Shown here: one piece after another, positions 1-16,584 of the stretch
How positions within the stretch are numbered: the stretch's first letter is position 1
How the letters are laid out: each line of letters opens with the position of its first letter
Source: Procambarus clarkii
Taxonomy: Eukaryota; Arthropoda; Malacostraca; Decapoda; Cambaridae
Length of the DNA: 64,000 nt
Assembly: GCF_040958095.1 (NCBI RefSeq)
Contig: NC_091208.1
Coordinates: forward strand, 1,321,704-1,385,703
Direction of reading: 5' to 3'
Notes under the pieces: model-generated
Databases searched by the model: none
The model's input: the letters and a program-made list of their open reading frames with translations, nothing else
What the model was told of the DNA's origin: nothing
Program-made: the position numbers and the translations under genes

Positions 1-643
1 ACCGCCGCCAATGTCCGCCACCGCCACCACTGTCCGCCACCGCCGCCAATGTCCGCCACAGCCGCCACTGTCCGCTCGCCGCCACTGTCTGCCACAGCCG
101 CCACTGTCCGCCCGCCGCCACTGTCCGCCACAGCCGCCACTGTCCGCCCGCCGCCACTGTCCGCCACCGCCGCCAATGTCCGCCACAGCCGCCACTGTCC
201 GCCCGCCGCCAATATCCGCCACCGCCGCCACTGTCCGCCCGCCGCCACTGTCCGCCAGCGCCGCCACTGTCCGCCACCACCACCACTGTCCGCCACCGCC
301 ACCACTGTCCGCCACCGCCACCACTGTCCGCCACCGCCACCACTGTCCGCCACCGCTGCCACTGTCCACCACCGCCACCACTGTCCACCACCGCCGCCAC
401 TGTCCGCCCGCCGCCACTGTCCGCCCGCCGCCACTGTCCACCACAGCCGCCACTGTCCGCCCGCCGCCACTATCCGCCACCGCCGCCACTATCCGCCACA
501 GCCGCCACTATCCGCCACCGCCGCCACTGTCAACCACCGCCGCCACTGTCCGCCCGCCACCACTGTCCGCCCGCCGCCACTATCCGCCACTGCCGCCATT
601 GTCCGCCACAGCCGCCACTGTCCACCGTACAGCCTCCCTTCTC
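1..643. repeat. GC-rich minisatellite, CCGCCACTGTCCGC-type
   Basis: Degenerate tandem repeat built from short blocks such as cgccactgtccgc with gccacc or cgcccg spacers; the phase varies. Long open frames cross it in two frames only because the repeat has no stop codons. They translate to repetitive S-A-T-A-A-T-V-R-P-P-P peptide and are not credible genes. The array starts before the window edge and ends abruptly at AT-rich DNA near 644. Confidence 0.9.
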
Positions 644-1134
644 TCCGTTAGTTAATAATTATAATTGTTAGTAAATAATAAAAGAAATATAAATTATTAG
701 ATTTTTTTTACCCTTAAATTGGTTTTAATATTTAAATTGAAAATAATAATATAATATAAAATAAAATATAATAATAATATAATATAAAATAATATAATTT
801 AATTTCAAGAAATTTAACTTTAAACACAAAGATGTGAAAAGGGTTCAGATTATAGGCTCAAACCTTTCATAAGAGATTCATATTGGTGTATGAATGGATT
901 ATGAATGACTCATGTTAGGATTGTAAAGTTGCCACAACATCTCAAATTAGTGTTAGATACGTAGGTTTTGGTTATAAGTTTTGGAAACCTATTTAAGTCC
1001 ACACACAATATCGTATCTGATACGATAAAACAAACGTTTCCAATCCTTTCAAATACTTTCCAGATATGTTGTGGCAACCTAAAATTGTTTGCTGGGTATG
1101 ACGTCGACCAGTTAATACAGAATATTCTGTCATA
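644..1134. other. AT-rich spacer with a short inverted repeat
   Basis: No credible ORF. 655-800 is very AT-rich with irregular ata/aat runs. The 13-mer gttgccacaacat at 928-940 recurs inverted at 1066-1078, enclosing about 125 bp that contains the small palindrome cgtatctgatacg. This could be a decayed hairpin element; no target duplication is visible. Confidence 0.5.
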
Positions 1135-4800
<3,666 letters not shown>

Positions 4801-4834
4801 GCAATTGACGATCACAAAACACTGATTATTTTAT

Positions 4835-5025
4835 GCGGAAAATCCACAGAGAAATATGAAATGAGGTGAACGTTTCGGCTTTGTTAAAGCCTTTGTCAAC
4901 ACCAGACTGACTAAGGAGAAGGGAACGGGGAGGATATATAGGCCGACACCTGACCCAACCCTTCCCTAGGGAAGGAATTAACCAAAAACAGGTATAGCTT
5001 AGCTTAGAATGGTCAAAGAGGATTA
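4835..5025 (-). repeat. PLE-1 terminal repeat, minus copy
   Basis: Inverted partner of 5482-5672; near-identical over 191 bp. It contains the hairpin plus GAAACG motif (minus strand, about 4871-4899) and the string ctagggaaggaatta shared with the partner. Confidence 0.85.
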
Positions 5026-5121
5026 AGTGGTCAGAGAATAAGGATGAAAGATTAAAGAAAAGCCTCATGAACACACAATATATGAATATACAATTATAAT
5101 GAAACATTGTAATCCTCTCTA

Positions 5122-5481
5122 TCAGAGTTGTTTCTTAAACTGTTGTGCAATATTATAACTTAAAAATGGATCAAGTTTATACATACCAGTACTAACATTA
5201 AGAAGATTTGGACACTGACTGATTAGAGCAGACTCAATCAAATTCCGTTCCACGAAATCCCCACAATTGGTAGTGCTTTTTGCCCCATTCCAGTTAATAT
5301 TGTGATCGCATAAACTCGTATGTAGATACAATGCATTAGACGTTTGGGCAGTTCTAATACTATAAGCATGTTGTGACAACCGCAATTGTAAGGACTTTCC
5401 TGTTTGTCCACGGTACACAGAATCACAATCATTGCAGGGAATCGAATACACACAACCTGCTGTATCAGGGGAGTTTTTTAT
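5122..5481 (-). pseudogene. PLE-1 GIY-YIG endonuclease domain fragment
   Basis: The minus frame reads through the characteristic PLE endonuclease. The GIY half is VYSIPCNDC with the zinc-finger cysteine pair. The YIG half is VYRGQTGKSL, followed by RLSQH with the conserved Arg, then a His-rich segment (CDHNINW), and VERNLIESALI supplies the catalytic-type Glu. In PLEs this domain follows the RT and nicks target DNA for target-primed reverse transcription. Here the frame has no convincing ATG; it begins at the inversion joint near 5482-5496 and stops at 5122. It is therefore a 5'-truncated fragment, and no RT is present. The domain residues themselves look intact. Confidence 0.8.
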
Positions 5482-5777
<296 letters not shown>

Positions 5778-6075
5778 TATATTTTGGTAGCAGTCTTTCC
5801 TGTAGACATATATTATTAAATATGACCGAAAAAGTAAGATTAATAATTCTAACATGAATTTTCTCAATCTTTCGTACATTTCTTTTCACTGTTGGAGGTA
5901 AATCAAAAATCAATTCTCCAAAATTCATTTTTATTTCTAGTCTGACGCGACACGAGCGCGTTTCGTAAAACTTATTACATTTTCAAAGACTTTAGTTCAC
6001 AAATACACAACTGAATAGAACTTACGCATCTCCGATTTTATATCTACATTTGAGTGAGGTGGAAGGGGTGATGTG

Positions 6076-6236
6076 GCATTAACACAAGACAGAACAAGTG
6101 GTGGCATTAATAGGGTATTAATTTCATCAACACAAGACAGAACAAGAGGTGGTATTAATTTCATCAACACAAGACAGAACAAGAGGTGGTATTAATAGGG
6201 TATTAATTTCATCAACACAAGACAGAACACGAAACA
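6076..6236. repeat. Short minisatellite in PLE-2 3' region (left arm)
   Basis: Four partial copies of a unit containing acacaagacagaacaag and a ggtggtattaat-type spacer. The right arm at about 7590-7695 has three. The copy-number difference explains most of the arm-length asymmetry. Confidence 0.75.
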
Positions 6237-6268
6237 ATGGATATTGAATAGAAGTGTTTGTAGAAAGC

Positions 6269-6910
6269 TTATTGGTCCATATTTCTTGATGCTTCTATAT
6301 TGGAGCGGAGTCTTGAGGTGGGTAGAATATAGTTGTGCAATAATTGGCTGTTGATTGCTGGTGTTGACTTCTTGATGTGTAGTGCCTCGCAAACGTCAAG
6401 CCGCCTGCTATCGCTGTATCTATCGATGATTTCTGTGTTGTTTACTAGGATTTCTCTGGCGATGGTTTGGTTGTGGGAAGAGATTATATGTTCCTTAATG
6501 GAGCCCTGTTGCTTATGCATCGTTAAACGCCTAGAAAGAGATGTTGTTGTCTTGCCTATATACTGGGTTTTTTGGAGCTTACAGTCCCCAAGAGGGCATT
6601 TGAAGGCATAGACGACGTTAGTCTCTTTTAAAGCGTTCTGTTTTGTGTCTGGAGAGTTTCTCATGAGTAGGCTGGCCGTTTTTCTGGCTTTATAGTAAAT
6701 CGTCAGTTGTATCCTCTGATTTTTGTCTGTAGGGATAACGTTTCTATTAACAATATCTTTCAGGACCCTTTCCTCCGTTTTATGAGCTGTGGAAAAGAAG
6801 TTCCTGTAAAATAGTCTAATAGGGGGTATAGGTGTTGTGTTAGTTGTCTCTTCAGAGGTTGCATGGCTTTTCAGTTTCCTTCTTATGATGTCTTCGACGA
6901 AACCATTGGA
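6269..6910 (-). pseudogene. PLE-2 C-terminal region with GIY-YIG domain (left copy)
   Basis: The continuous minus frame covers the linker and endonuclease of a Penelope-like polyprotein. A segment RLFYRNFFSTAHKTEERVL precedes the GIY part VVYAFKCPLGDC (cysteine pair), then QYIGKTTTSLSRRLTMH with the YIG signature, the catalytic-type Arg and His, and CEALHIKKSTPAIN with the Glu. The open frame extends about 24 codons beyond the palindrome centre to 6982, but those residues are antisense to the other arm and do not belong to the PLE. The RT domain is missing, so this copy cannot be autonomous. Confidence 0.8.
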
Positions 6911-7549
6911 GAATGGTTTCGTCGAAGACATCATAAGAAGGAAAGTGAAAAGCCATGCAACCTCTGAAGAGACAACTAACACAACACCTATACCCCCTAT
7001 TAGACTATTTTACAGGAACTTCTTTTCCACAGCTCATAAAACGGAGGAAAGGGTCCTGAAAGATATTGTTAATAGAAACGTTATCCCTACAGACAAAAAT
7101 CAGAGGATACAACTGACGATTTACTATAAAACCAGAAAAACGGCCAGCCTACTCATGAGAAACTCTCCAGACACAAAACAGAACGCTTTAAAAGAGACTA
7201 ACGTCGTCTATACCTTTAAATGCCCTCTTGGGGACTGTAAGCTCCAAAAAACCCAGTATATAGGCAAAACAACAACATCTTTTCTAGGCGTTTAACGATG
7301 CATAAGCAACAGGGCTCCATTAAGGAACATATAATCTCTTCCCACAACCAAACCATCGCCAGAGAAATCCTAGTAAACAACACAGAAATCATCAATAGAT
7401 ACAGCGATAGCAGGCGGCTTGACGTTTGCGAGGCACTACACATCAAGAAGTCAACACCAGCAATCAACAGCCAATTATTGCACAACTATATTCTACCCAC
7501 CTCAAGACTCCGCTCCAATATAGAAGCATCAAGAAATATGGACCAATAG
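6911..7549 (+). pseudogene. PLE-2 C-terminal region with GIY-YIG domain (right copy, frameshifted)
   Basis: Same protein as the left arm, on the plus strand. A one-base deletion within the YIG region (acatcttttctagg near 7277-7290, against acatctctttctagg in the other arm) ends the first frame at 7295. The remainder, with the MHKQQGSIKEHI segment and the Glu-containing CEALHIKK, resumes from 7298 to 7549. The open frame upstream of 6911 (from 6837) is read-through of the opposite arm. It is broken and lacks RT. Confidence 0.8.
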
Positions 7550-7950
7550 GCTTTCTACAAACACTTCTATTCAATATCCATTGTTTCGTGTTCTGTCTTG
7601 TGTTGATGAAATTAATACCACCTCTTGTTCTGTCTTGTGTTGATGAAATTAATACCCTATTAATGCCACCACTTGTTCTGTCTTGTGTTAATGCCACATC
7701 ACCCCTTCCACCTCACTCAAATGTAGATATAAAATCGGAGATGCGTAAGTTCTATTCAGTTGTGTATTTGTGAACTAAAGTCTTTGAAAATGTAATAAGC
7801 TTTACGAAACGCGCTCGTGTCGCGTCAGACTAGAAATAAAAATGAATTTTGGAGAATTGATTTTTGATTTACCTCCAACAGTGAAAAGATATGTACGAAA
7901 GATTGAGAAAATTCGTGTTAGAATTATTAATCTTACTTTTTCGGTCATAT

Positions 7951-9135
<1,185 letters not shown>

Positions 9136-10180
9136 GTGCTCTAGTGCTCTTGGGAGGTGGTGATCTTTGGTGTATTTAAATACTCCGAAATTACCATCTC
9201 TTTTAAGGGTCTGAGCAGGTGGTGGAGCGGGTTAAGGCGTACCTGTTATGCCCGTTGCTGGAAGGCTTCTGTGCTGGCTAGGGTTCGAGTCTCTTGGTGG
9301 GAAAGTGTTCTAAAGTTGTATACTTCACTCTCGTGTTTAGGAGAGTTGTGCCTTAAGCATAGACACTGTGTCTTCCCATATTAACAGGGACTTGTTGAAA
9401 TAAACGTAAAAATGACCCCTCACTTGCTCTAGTGCTCTTGGGAGGTGGTGATCTTTGGTGTATTCAAATACTCCGAAATTACCATCTCTTTTAAGGGTCT
9501 GAGCAGGTGGTGGAGCGGGTTAAGGCGTACCTGTTATGCCAGTTGCTGGAAGGCTTCTGTGCTGGCTAGGGTTCGAGTCTCCTGGTGGGAAAGTGTTCTA
9601 AAGTTGTATACTTCACTCTCGTGTTTAGGAGAGTTGTGCCTTAAGCATAGACACTGTGTCTTCCCATATTAACAGGGACTTGATGAAATAAACGTAAAAA
9701 TGACCCCTCACTTGCTCTAGTGCTCTTGGGAGGTGGTGATCTTTGGTGTATTTAAATACTCCGAAATTACCATCTCTTTTAAGGGTCTGAGCAGGTGGTG
9801 GAGCGGGTTAAGGCGTACCTGTTATGCCAGTTGCTGGAAGGCTTCTGTGCTGGCTAGGGTTCGAGTCTCCTGGTGGGAAAGTGTTCTAAAGTTGTATACT
9901 TCACTCTCGTGTTTAGGAGAGTTGTGCCTTAAGCATAGACACTGTGTCTTCCCATATTAACAGGGACTTGATGAAATAAACGTAAAAATGACCCCTCACT
10001 TGCTCTAGTGCTCTTGGGAGGTGGTGATCTTTGGTGTATTCAAATACTCCGAAATTACCATCTCTTCTAAGGGTCTGAGCAGGTGGTGGAGCGGGTTAAG
10101 GCGTACCTGTTATGCCAGTTGCTGGAAGGCTTCTGTGCTGGCTAGGGTTCGAGTCTCCTGGTGGGAAAGTGTTCTAAAGT
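9136..10180 (+). repeat. 288-bp tRNA-derived tandem array, right (plus) arm
   Basis: Orientation inverts at 9135/9136, where ccacctcccaag and cttgggaggtgg flank a ~10-bp spacer. 3.6 copies run on the plus strand and stop at ctaaagt, immediately followed by a short (TA)n. The arms are head-to-head with B-box-distal ends outward. Confidence 0.9.
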
Positions 10181-10193
10181 TATATATATATAT
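10181..10193. repeat. Short (TA)n between array and LTR
   Basis: About six TA units between the truncated 288-bp unit and the LTR that begins at 10194. Confidence 0.9.
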
Positions 10194-10544
10194 TGTGACG
10201 GGAAAGTGTAGGAGTGTAGATGTTCGGCAGTCCTCCTAATGGCTGGTGTCAATGCCTGTCACATTTACAAAAAAATAGAGACTGCTTGGCTGTTGTCTGT
10301 GGTAGAGTAAGGGTAGACACGCAAAACACATAGTATGAACAATGAAACTTTAATTAACTGGAGAGCAAATTTAAAAACAAAGATAATCCCTTGGCTATGT
10401 ACAGTGCAAACAAACAAGTCATAAAATTAAGAACAGGGATAAATTACTCTAGGAATAATATAAAGATAAAATGACATAAACAGGTGCTGAGAATATAGTG
10501 CTAGCTGGGAACCTCCACCAATAAACAGGACGTGTATCAGTTGG

Positions 10545-11612
10545 TACTCACTTAATTGTACTCTCCTAATTGTGCTTGTGGGGGTTGAGCTTTGGCTCTT
10601 TGGTCCCGCCTCACAACTGTCAATCAACTGGTGTACAGATTTCGGAGCCTACTGGGCTCTATCATAACTACATTTGAAACTGTGTATGGAGTCAGCCTCC
10701 ACCACATCACTTCTTAGTGCATTCCATTTATTACCTACTCTGACACTGAAAAAATTCTTTCTAACGTCTCTGTGGCTCATCTGGGTACTAAGTTTCCACC
10801 TTTGTCCCCTTGTTCGTGTCCCACCCGTGCTGAAGAGTTTGTCTTTGTCCACCCTGTCAATTCCCCTGAGAATTTTGTAGGTGGTTATCATGTCTCCCCT
10901 TACTCTTCTGTTTTCCAGGGATGTGAGGTTCAGCTCCTTTAGCCTTTCCTCGTAGCTCAATCCTCTCAGTTCCGAGACGAGCCTGGTGGCATATCGCTGA
11001 ATCTTCTGTAACTTTGTCTTGTGTTTAACTAGGTATGGACTCCAGGCTGGAGCTGCATACTCCAGGATTGGTCTTACATAAGTGGTATACAGGGTTCTGA
11101 AAGATTCCTTACACAAGTTTCTAAAGCCAGTTCTTATGTTGGCCAGTCTAGCATATGCCGCTGATGATATTCTTTTGATGTGGGCCTCTGGGGACAGGTT
11201 CGGTGTGATATCAACCCCCAGATCCTTCTCTCTATTTGACTCTTGCAGGATTTCCCCTCCCAGATGATACCTTGTGTTCAGCCTCCTGCTCCCTTCGCCT
11301 AATTTCATCACCTTACACTTTCCTGAGTTGAACTTTAGCAGCCATTTTCTAGACCAGTCCTCCAGTTTATCCAGGTCATCCTGTAGTCTCTGTCTATCTT
11401 CATCCGTCTTGATTCTTCTCATAATTTTTGCATCATCAGCAAACATTGAGAGGAATGAGTCTATACCCTATGGAAGATCGTTCACATATATTAGAAACAG
11501 GATGGGTCCTAGTACTGAGCCCTGTGGGACTCCGCTGGTGACATCTCGCCATCCTGATGTCTCCCCCCTCACCGTTACTCGCTGTTTCCTGTTGCTTAAG
11601 TACTCCCTTATT
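10545..11612 (-). mobile_element. CR1/Jockey-like LINE fragment nested in the LTR
   Basis: Sequence absent from the other LTR of element A; the breakpoints fall at tcagttgg on the left and tcaggttg on the right, which may be a degenerate target duplication. It carries the C-terminal half of a non-LTR reverse transcriptase on the minus strand and is 5'-truncated, as is usual for LINEs. Confidence 0.8.
10649..11608 (-). pseudogene. LINE reverse transcriptase C-terminal fragment
   Basis: The minus-strand translation shows RT landmarks: [10 protein letters not shown], then YVNDLP, then the active-site FADD motif (M-F-A-D-D, start of the longest open stretch at 11446). The thumb and C-terminal region typical of CR1/Jockey-type LINEs follows, with KDLGVDI, YVRPILEYAAPAWSP and FSVRVGNKWNALRSDVV. 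An in-frame TAG at 11468-11470 separates YVNDLP from FADD, so the domain is inactivated. Palm and finger regions upstream are missing through 5' truncation. This is the only RT-related coding sequence I recognise in the window, and it belongs to the LINE, not to the LTR element that contains it. Confidence 0.85.
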
Positions 11613-11959
11613 CAGGTTGTTCACAGCTTGAGAGCACAAGGATATTCTGACTTCAATAGCTAGTTCAAGCCCAGACATCGACTTAGGTAGAGGGCACTGA
11701 GGTGCAGAGGTGCAGGTGTACAGACGGCAGGTCACCAATCAGAAGCAGGCAGGCTGGGAATGGTAGTTTGCTGGTTGACGACGGGCGAGCCGGCATGGAG
11801 GGAGTGTGGAGTGGGGGTTTAGGGGATGTTTTGCCTCCTGGTCAAAACGTTTTGTGCTACTGGTAGACGTATCTTGAAGGTAGCATCTTATTCTTGTATA
11901 TGTGTAAGTAACTTTAAGTAGGGAAGAGAAGGCTCAATCTCTCTTGAAAGAGATTATCG

Positions 11960-13021
11960 TCACAACTCTCCCCCGAAGCCTGCGCTTACGGGTGAAGTTA
12001 CGTCTTCAGGTGGTAGAGTGGTAGGTGGAGCTGCCTCTACCTCATAGACTCTGGAGAGGGCGTCTGGTATGATGTTGTCAGAACCCTTGATGTAGAAAAT
12101 CTCCAGGTTGAAATTCTGCAGATATAAAGCCCATCGTAGAAGTCGTTGTTTGTTGAATTGGGCTTGCTGCAAGAAGCGTAGGGGATTGTGGTCCGAGTAG
12201 ATGGTGGTAGACCGAGCACCTTGTAGGTACGATGCAAAGTGCTGTAAATTCAGGACGATGGAGAGTAGCTCCTTTTCGATAGTGCTGTAATTCTTCTGGT
12301 GTGGGTTTAACTTGTAGCTGTAGTAGCTAACAGGCAGAACCTCCTCGCCTCGTTGTTGTATCAAGTGTTCCCAGATGCCGGTACCACTGGCGTCGACATG
12401 GAGGATGAACGGCTTCGTGATATCTGGCGAGGGGAGAATGAGATTAGAACTTAACAAAGGAGCACTATCATAGTCCTGCAAATAGGTATGAAGATCAGTT
12501 AGGATTTCCGAGTTGGAAGGCACTGACTCAGTGTTAGTGCTTTCGGGAGGAGAAGCAGGGAAGGTCTCACTGTGGAGGTATGGACCTTTAAATGTGGATA
12601 ATGATACCAATACAGTGGGGGAAGTACCTTGATACTGCTTCAGGAGGTTGACGTGGCACAACTGGGTCTTCCGCCGCCTATCTGGAGTCTCAAGAACGTA
12701 GTTGTGGTTGTTTTTGCACTCCTTGATGCGGTAAGGTCCTGAAAACTTGTTTTGCAATGGATAACCTGGGATGGGAAAGTATGCCAACACGAAGTCTCCT
12801 GGTTTAAATTTCCTTAATATGCTGCTTTGGTCAAAATGAGTCTTCATCCTCTCCTGAGTTTTCAATAGATTGTCATTAGCAAATTTACGTACTCTCTCTA
12901 GAATGTGTTTTAAGTTTGAAAGAAACTGGGGCACATTCTGAGGGTCACTGAAGGTGGCATTACGTAGAGTCTTTAAAAGCTTTGGGAAGAGTACGGCACT
13001 TACGTCCATAGAGCATCTCAT
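11960..13021 (-). pseudogene. Element A pol 3' part: integrase C-terminus joined to RNase H
   Basis: After about 20 residues that are out of frame with the rest of pol, residues ~30-130 resemble the integrase C-terminal (GPY/F-type) region: KFKPGDFVLAY, then NKFSGPYRIKE and QLCHVNLLKQY. From about residue 205 the frame is RNase H. ILHVDASGTGI carries the first acidic residue, STIEKELLSIV the Glu, IYSDHNPLRFL the next Asp and GSDNIIPDALSRV the last Asp. Between them only a ~75-residue linker remains, whereas a full RT (~200+ residues with YxDD) would be expected there. The join is in frame. The stop codon is formed at the 3' LTR edge, so the frame reads across the purine tract. The GIGA-type stretch after DASG is altered to GIWEHLIQQ. 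Confidence 0.85.
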
Positions 13022-13099
13022 AAGGAGATACTCCTAGAGACTCATTGGGGAGACTTCTGTAAATACACATAACGAGATCAAGTTGTTTATCCCAGTCCT

Positions 13100-14581
13100 T
13101 CAAGGTTTCATTGCAAATTTTTTTAGGAGTGCTTTAATAGTCTGATGATTACGTTCAAGAGAACCCTGTGAAGCAGGATGATAGGGACTGGACAATACCT
13201 GTGTGATATTGAACTCTTCCAGTGTCTTCTTGAAGAGATCACTGGTGAAGTTGGTGCCACAGTCACTTTGAACCTCTCTTGAAAATCCATACTGGGTGAA
13301 GATCTTCAATAGTTGTTTCACCACAGTAGCAGCCGTAATGTTCTTTACCGGAACTGCTATGGGGAATCTGGTGGTAGGACACAGGATAGTTAGTATATAG
13401 GCGTTGCCAGAACTGGTCCGGGGTAAAGGACCAACACAGTCTATGATGAGTCTGTGGAAAGGTTCTGCAGGCACTGGGATAGGATTCAACGGTGCCTTAG
13501 GAATAGAGATGTTAGGTTTACCTGCCAACTGACATGTATGACACTGATGCACGTAACTTTTGACGTTTTTAACCATACCTGGCCAGTAGTAGTCTTGTCT
13601 GATTCCGTGGTAGGTTTTGTTAAAACCGTAGTGAGAAAGAGCTCCATGGGCCAGGTGTAGAATATCGGGCCGTAGGCTGGTGGGAACCACTAGTTGTTCG
13701 ACGTTTGTCCAATCGTCGTCCTCCTTCAGCTTACTGGGTCTGTACCTGCGGTAGAGCAACTGATTCTCTAGGAAGAACCCAGGGATACTGTCAGGTTGTG
13801 TCTCAGCCTGGAAGAACAATGGTGTTAATGATGGATCCTCCCTCTGTAACTTACGGAACTCCAAACTAGTAAGATTCGGTGGTAGATTCTGTAGGTCTTG
13901 AGGGACAGCGGTTGCAGTAGAGTCAGCTGGTTGCGGGCGTGCAGCTTGTGCACTGGTGGTCACCAAAACCGGAGGAGAAACTTCATCACTTTCTTGGACC
14001 TCTGCTGAAACATACATAAAGATGGGATTATCCATTACAGAGTTACGCATCTGGGGTTTGTCCATGATGATCAGGTTGGACGGTTGCAGATCTTCTGCCA
14101 AGTCGTTGCCCAGGAGAAGTTGCACTCCAGGCATGGGAAAAGGCTTTTCCCTGATGGCGACTTGGACTTCACAGGTCACAAAAGGACAATCAAGGTGGAC
14201 TCTGGCGAGTGGATACGGAGTGGTAGCAGTGAGGTCAGTGATAAGGACGGTTTCCCCGGTGTAGGTGATGTTAGGCACAGCTGATTTCAATATTATGGAC
14301 TGAAGTGCCGCTGTGTCCCTCAAGATCTTCAATTTGAAACGTCCCTCCGAATCTGTACCGTTGGAAGAGACAGTTCCAGGATACAGGTGTTTACTGAAGA
14401 GAGAAAGATCATTAACAGGAACACCAACATTCATCACAGGCTTACCGGACTTAGGAGGAGTCGGTTTGGGTTTAGTACTTTCATTACCTTTGTACTGAGC
14501 CTTCCCACATCTATCTATGGTATGTCCATAGAGTTTGCAATACTTACAATACAATTGAGAGCTCGCTTGTTCGGCACTCAC
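13100..14581 (-). pseudogene. Element A zinc knuckle, protease and integrase core
   Basis: Residues 12-25 are a CCHC zinc knuckle (CKYCKLYGHTIDRC). Residues ~82-180 are a retropepsin-like domain with active site RDTAAL (Asp89-Thr90-Ala91) and a late LLGNDLA motif; the usual third residue is Gly, so the Ala is noteworthy. Integrase follows: the zinc-binding segment AHGALSHYGFNKTYHGI with DYYWPGM and CHTC, then a core with all three catalytic acids, in LIIDCVGPLP, QSDCGTNF and SLERNHQTIK. The frame ends at KKFAMKP because of a shift at an A-run near 13110. The same protein continues in another frame with LKDWDKQLDLVM and SPYEMLYGR, and shifts again near 12975. Confidence 0.88.
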
Positions 14582-14700
14582 TTTATCATAACTGTACCAA
14601 GACTTCTTACTGGAAGGTGGTTCTGGTGTAAGCCGATGGATGAGGCTGTAGGTGTCAGCTGACTTCGCACATTTAATGTAGTCGGTTTCTTCTTTATCTG

Positions 14701-15705
14701 CTAAATATAAACGGACGGAAGGGGGGCCCGTCTCAAGAATTCCTCAACTAGCATGAGGTTGACGAGTTCTGAAAATGTAGAGACATGTGCTGCTTCCAGC
14801 CATTTCATGAAATATCTTTTCTTGGTATTGGCAAATTCTAGAAAGGTGGTGGTACTTGCCTTTAGATAATCACGGAATTTTCGTCTGTAGCATTCGGTGG
14901 AGAGAAGGTAGGCGTCCAAAACTGCTTGCTTGAGGGTCTGGTAGTCATTCTCAGACGCTAAGATACTGAGAGTAACCGCAGCTCTACCTGTCAGATGCAC
15001 TCTGAGAAGGGTAGACCATTGATCTGCAGGCCAGCTAAGTTTATTAACTAGGGTCTCAAACGTGGTGAAAAAGACATCAATCTCTGTGTCAACGAATGGT
15101 GGCATTAACTTACTTGCATGGGAGACATTGAAACTTACGGGAAGACTAGCTGTAGCTTGTTGGCGCTGAGTGTGGTGTGTAGTTTCCAACGCGAGTTCTT
15201 GTCGCCGGTATTCGTGAGAACTGTCAGCTTGCTGTTTACTGTACTCCCGTTGGATTTCCAGGTCACGTTGTTTTGCTTCAAGCTGTACTCGCTCACGCTC
15301 TCTGAATAGGGCCAGCTCACATTCCTTTAGGGCCACCTCGCGTTCTTCTTGCTCTTTCTTTATGGCAGCCTCATGTTCTTGTTCTTTCCTGATTGCAGCT
15401 TCTTCTTTCGTCATTTGTAGAGCTTTTTGTTGCTCTTGCTCGAACTTTGCAAGTTCGAACTTGAGTTTCATAGTTGTCAGAGCATGTTTTTCTGCAATAG
15501 AATAATTTTCGAGAGTTTCAGAGTCAGTCTTCCCTTCATCTAAGAAGTGATCCAATATTAAATTGTGCAATTCATTTTTGTTGGCTCCATGGGGAACATA
15601 GAGTTGATAATCGTGTGCAAGAGTTTGTAATTCGGTGTTTTTGGCACGACTTAAGTTCCCTATTTCACCTGCTTGATCGTTACGGATAGCCTGGAGACGA
15701 AACAT
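14701..15705 (-). pseudogene. Element A Gag (coiled coil plus SCAN-like capsid domain)
   Basis: Start chosen at the ATG at 15705 (MFRLQAIRND). Residues ~10-60 form a possible SAP-like helical pair (ELQTLAHDY to NLILDHFLDE). Residues ~75-180 are highly charged and rich in E, K, Q and R, as in a coiled coil. Residues ~200-330 resemble the retrotransposon Gag/SCAN fold: FFTTFETLVNKLSWPADQW, RVHLTGRAAV, CYRRKFRDYL, KRYFMKWLEA and LMLVEEFLRR. The frame stops at 14701 after a shift beside a C-run near 14722. The true continuation (ADKEETDYIKCAKSADTYSL) leads into the zinc-knuckle frame that starts at 14581. It acts as virus-like-particle protein in related elements; here it is broken. Confidence 0.8.
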
Positions 15706-16584
15706 GGTGAAAAATAGCAAATAAATGTACAACGAATACTTGTGATATGGTAAGTGTCAGTACCAGGATAACGTGGCAACTGGTAATTATCCTGTCGAAT
15801 TTAGTTATTTAACAATTAATGCTAATTTTAGAATGGTAAATGATTAGTCAATTAAAAGCGCAGGAAATCTTGTACCCGGTACTGAATGTAAGAGAATAAG
15901 GGCAAGAAAATCCAACTAAATAAATGAAACTGAGTTTCTAAAATAAATTAAACATTTAATTGTTCCAAAAGTGAATAAGGTAGTCCAAGAATGTAGGCAT
16001 ACCGTGCCGAGTCTCTATAGGACAGAAGCAAGGGTTTTCCAACTAAATGAAATATGATACAGAATTAGCGAACTTTGTGCTCTGAAAAAAGAAAGCTAAT
16101 TCCCTACCTAAGTAAATATCATCATCTCTGACCGACGTGTAGGGGTGCGAGTGTCAACTGGTGACGAGAACTGTTGCTGAGGTGCCAACTCAGCAACGTA
16201 GTCCGTGCTAGAGGAACTATGGCCCTCTGTATCCTCCTGCGGTCGGATTGCAGATGATAGGGTGCTTTGACCCGAAGACAAACCAAAGTACCAGGGTACC
16301 ACAATGATGATCTGTCTGAGATTGAGAAACATCCTAGGGACAAAAGGTGGAAAACACGAGTAATAACACGTAGGGAGGGATGACAAATTAAGAGAATGAC
16401 TGCGGCCTACAGTCACCACGTAATCCAAAGTTATCCAACACTCACAATATGCTACTCTCGGAATGCACAATACACACAGCACCATACAAATATTAAAAGT
16501 AATGAAAATATTGAAAAGCAACTGTATCAAAGCCAAGTACGCTTACCACAAATTGATGTTCTGGAACTAGTACCTGAGTGAAGC
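15706..16584 (-). other. Element A 5' leader, non-coding
   Basis: Lies between the primer-binding site and the gag start. A 142-codon open frame at 16108-16536 on the minus strand shows no recognisable domain, and I do not count it as a gene. Confidence 0.5.

Larger units (their letters stand above)
10194..11964 (-). repeat. Element A 3' LTR, interrupted by a LINE fragment
   Basis: Matches 16608-17317 once the insertion at about 10545-11612 is removed (about 703 bp remain). On the plus strand it runs from tgtgacggga to atcgtcaca. The adjacent sequence actctcccccgaagcc is, on the minus strand, the purine-rich tract that precedes a 3' LTR. Confidence 0.85.

Noticed and set aside
11-655. Two overlapping ~200-codon ORFs at the window start
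   Set aside because: Both are translations of a stop-free GC-rich minisatellite in different frames; no start context or domain.
16108-16536. 142-codon minus ORF in the element A leader
   Set aside because: No domain; hydrophobic start is followed by low-complexity sequence; lies in the expected non-coding leader.
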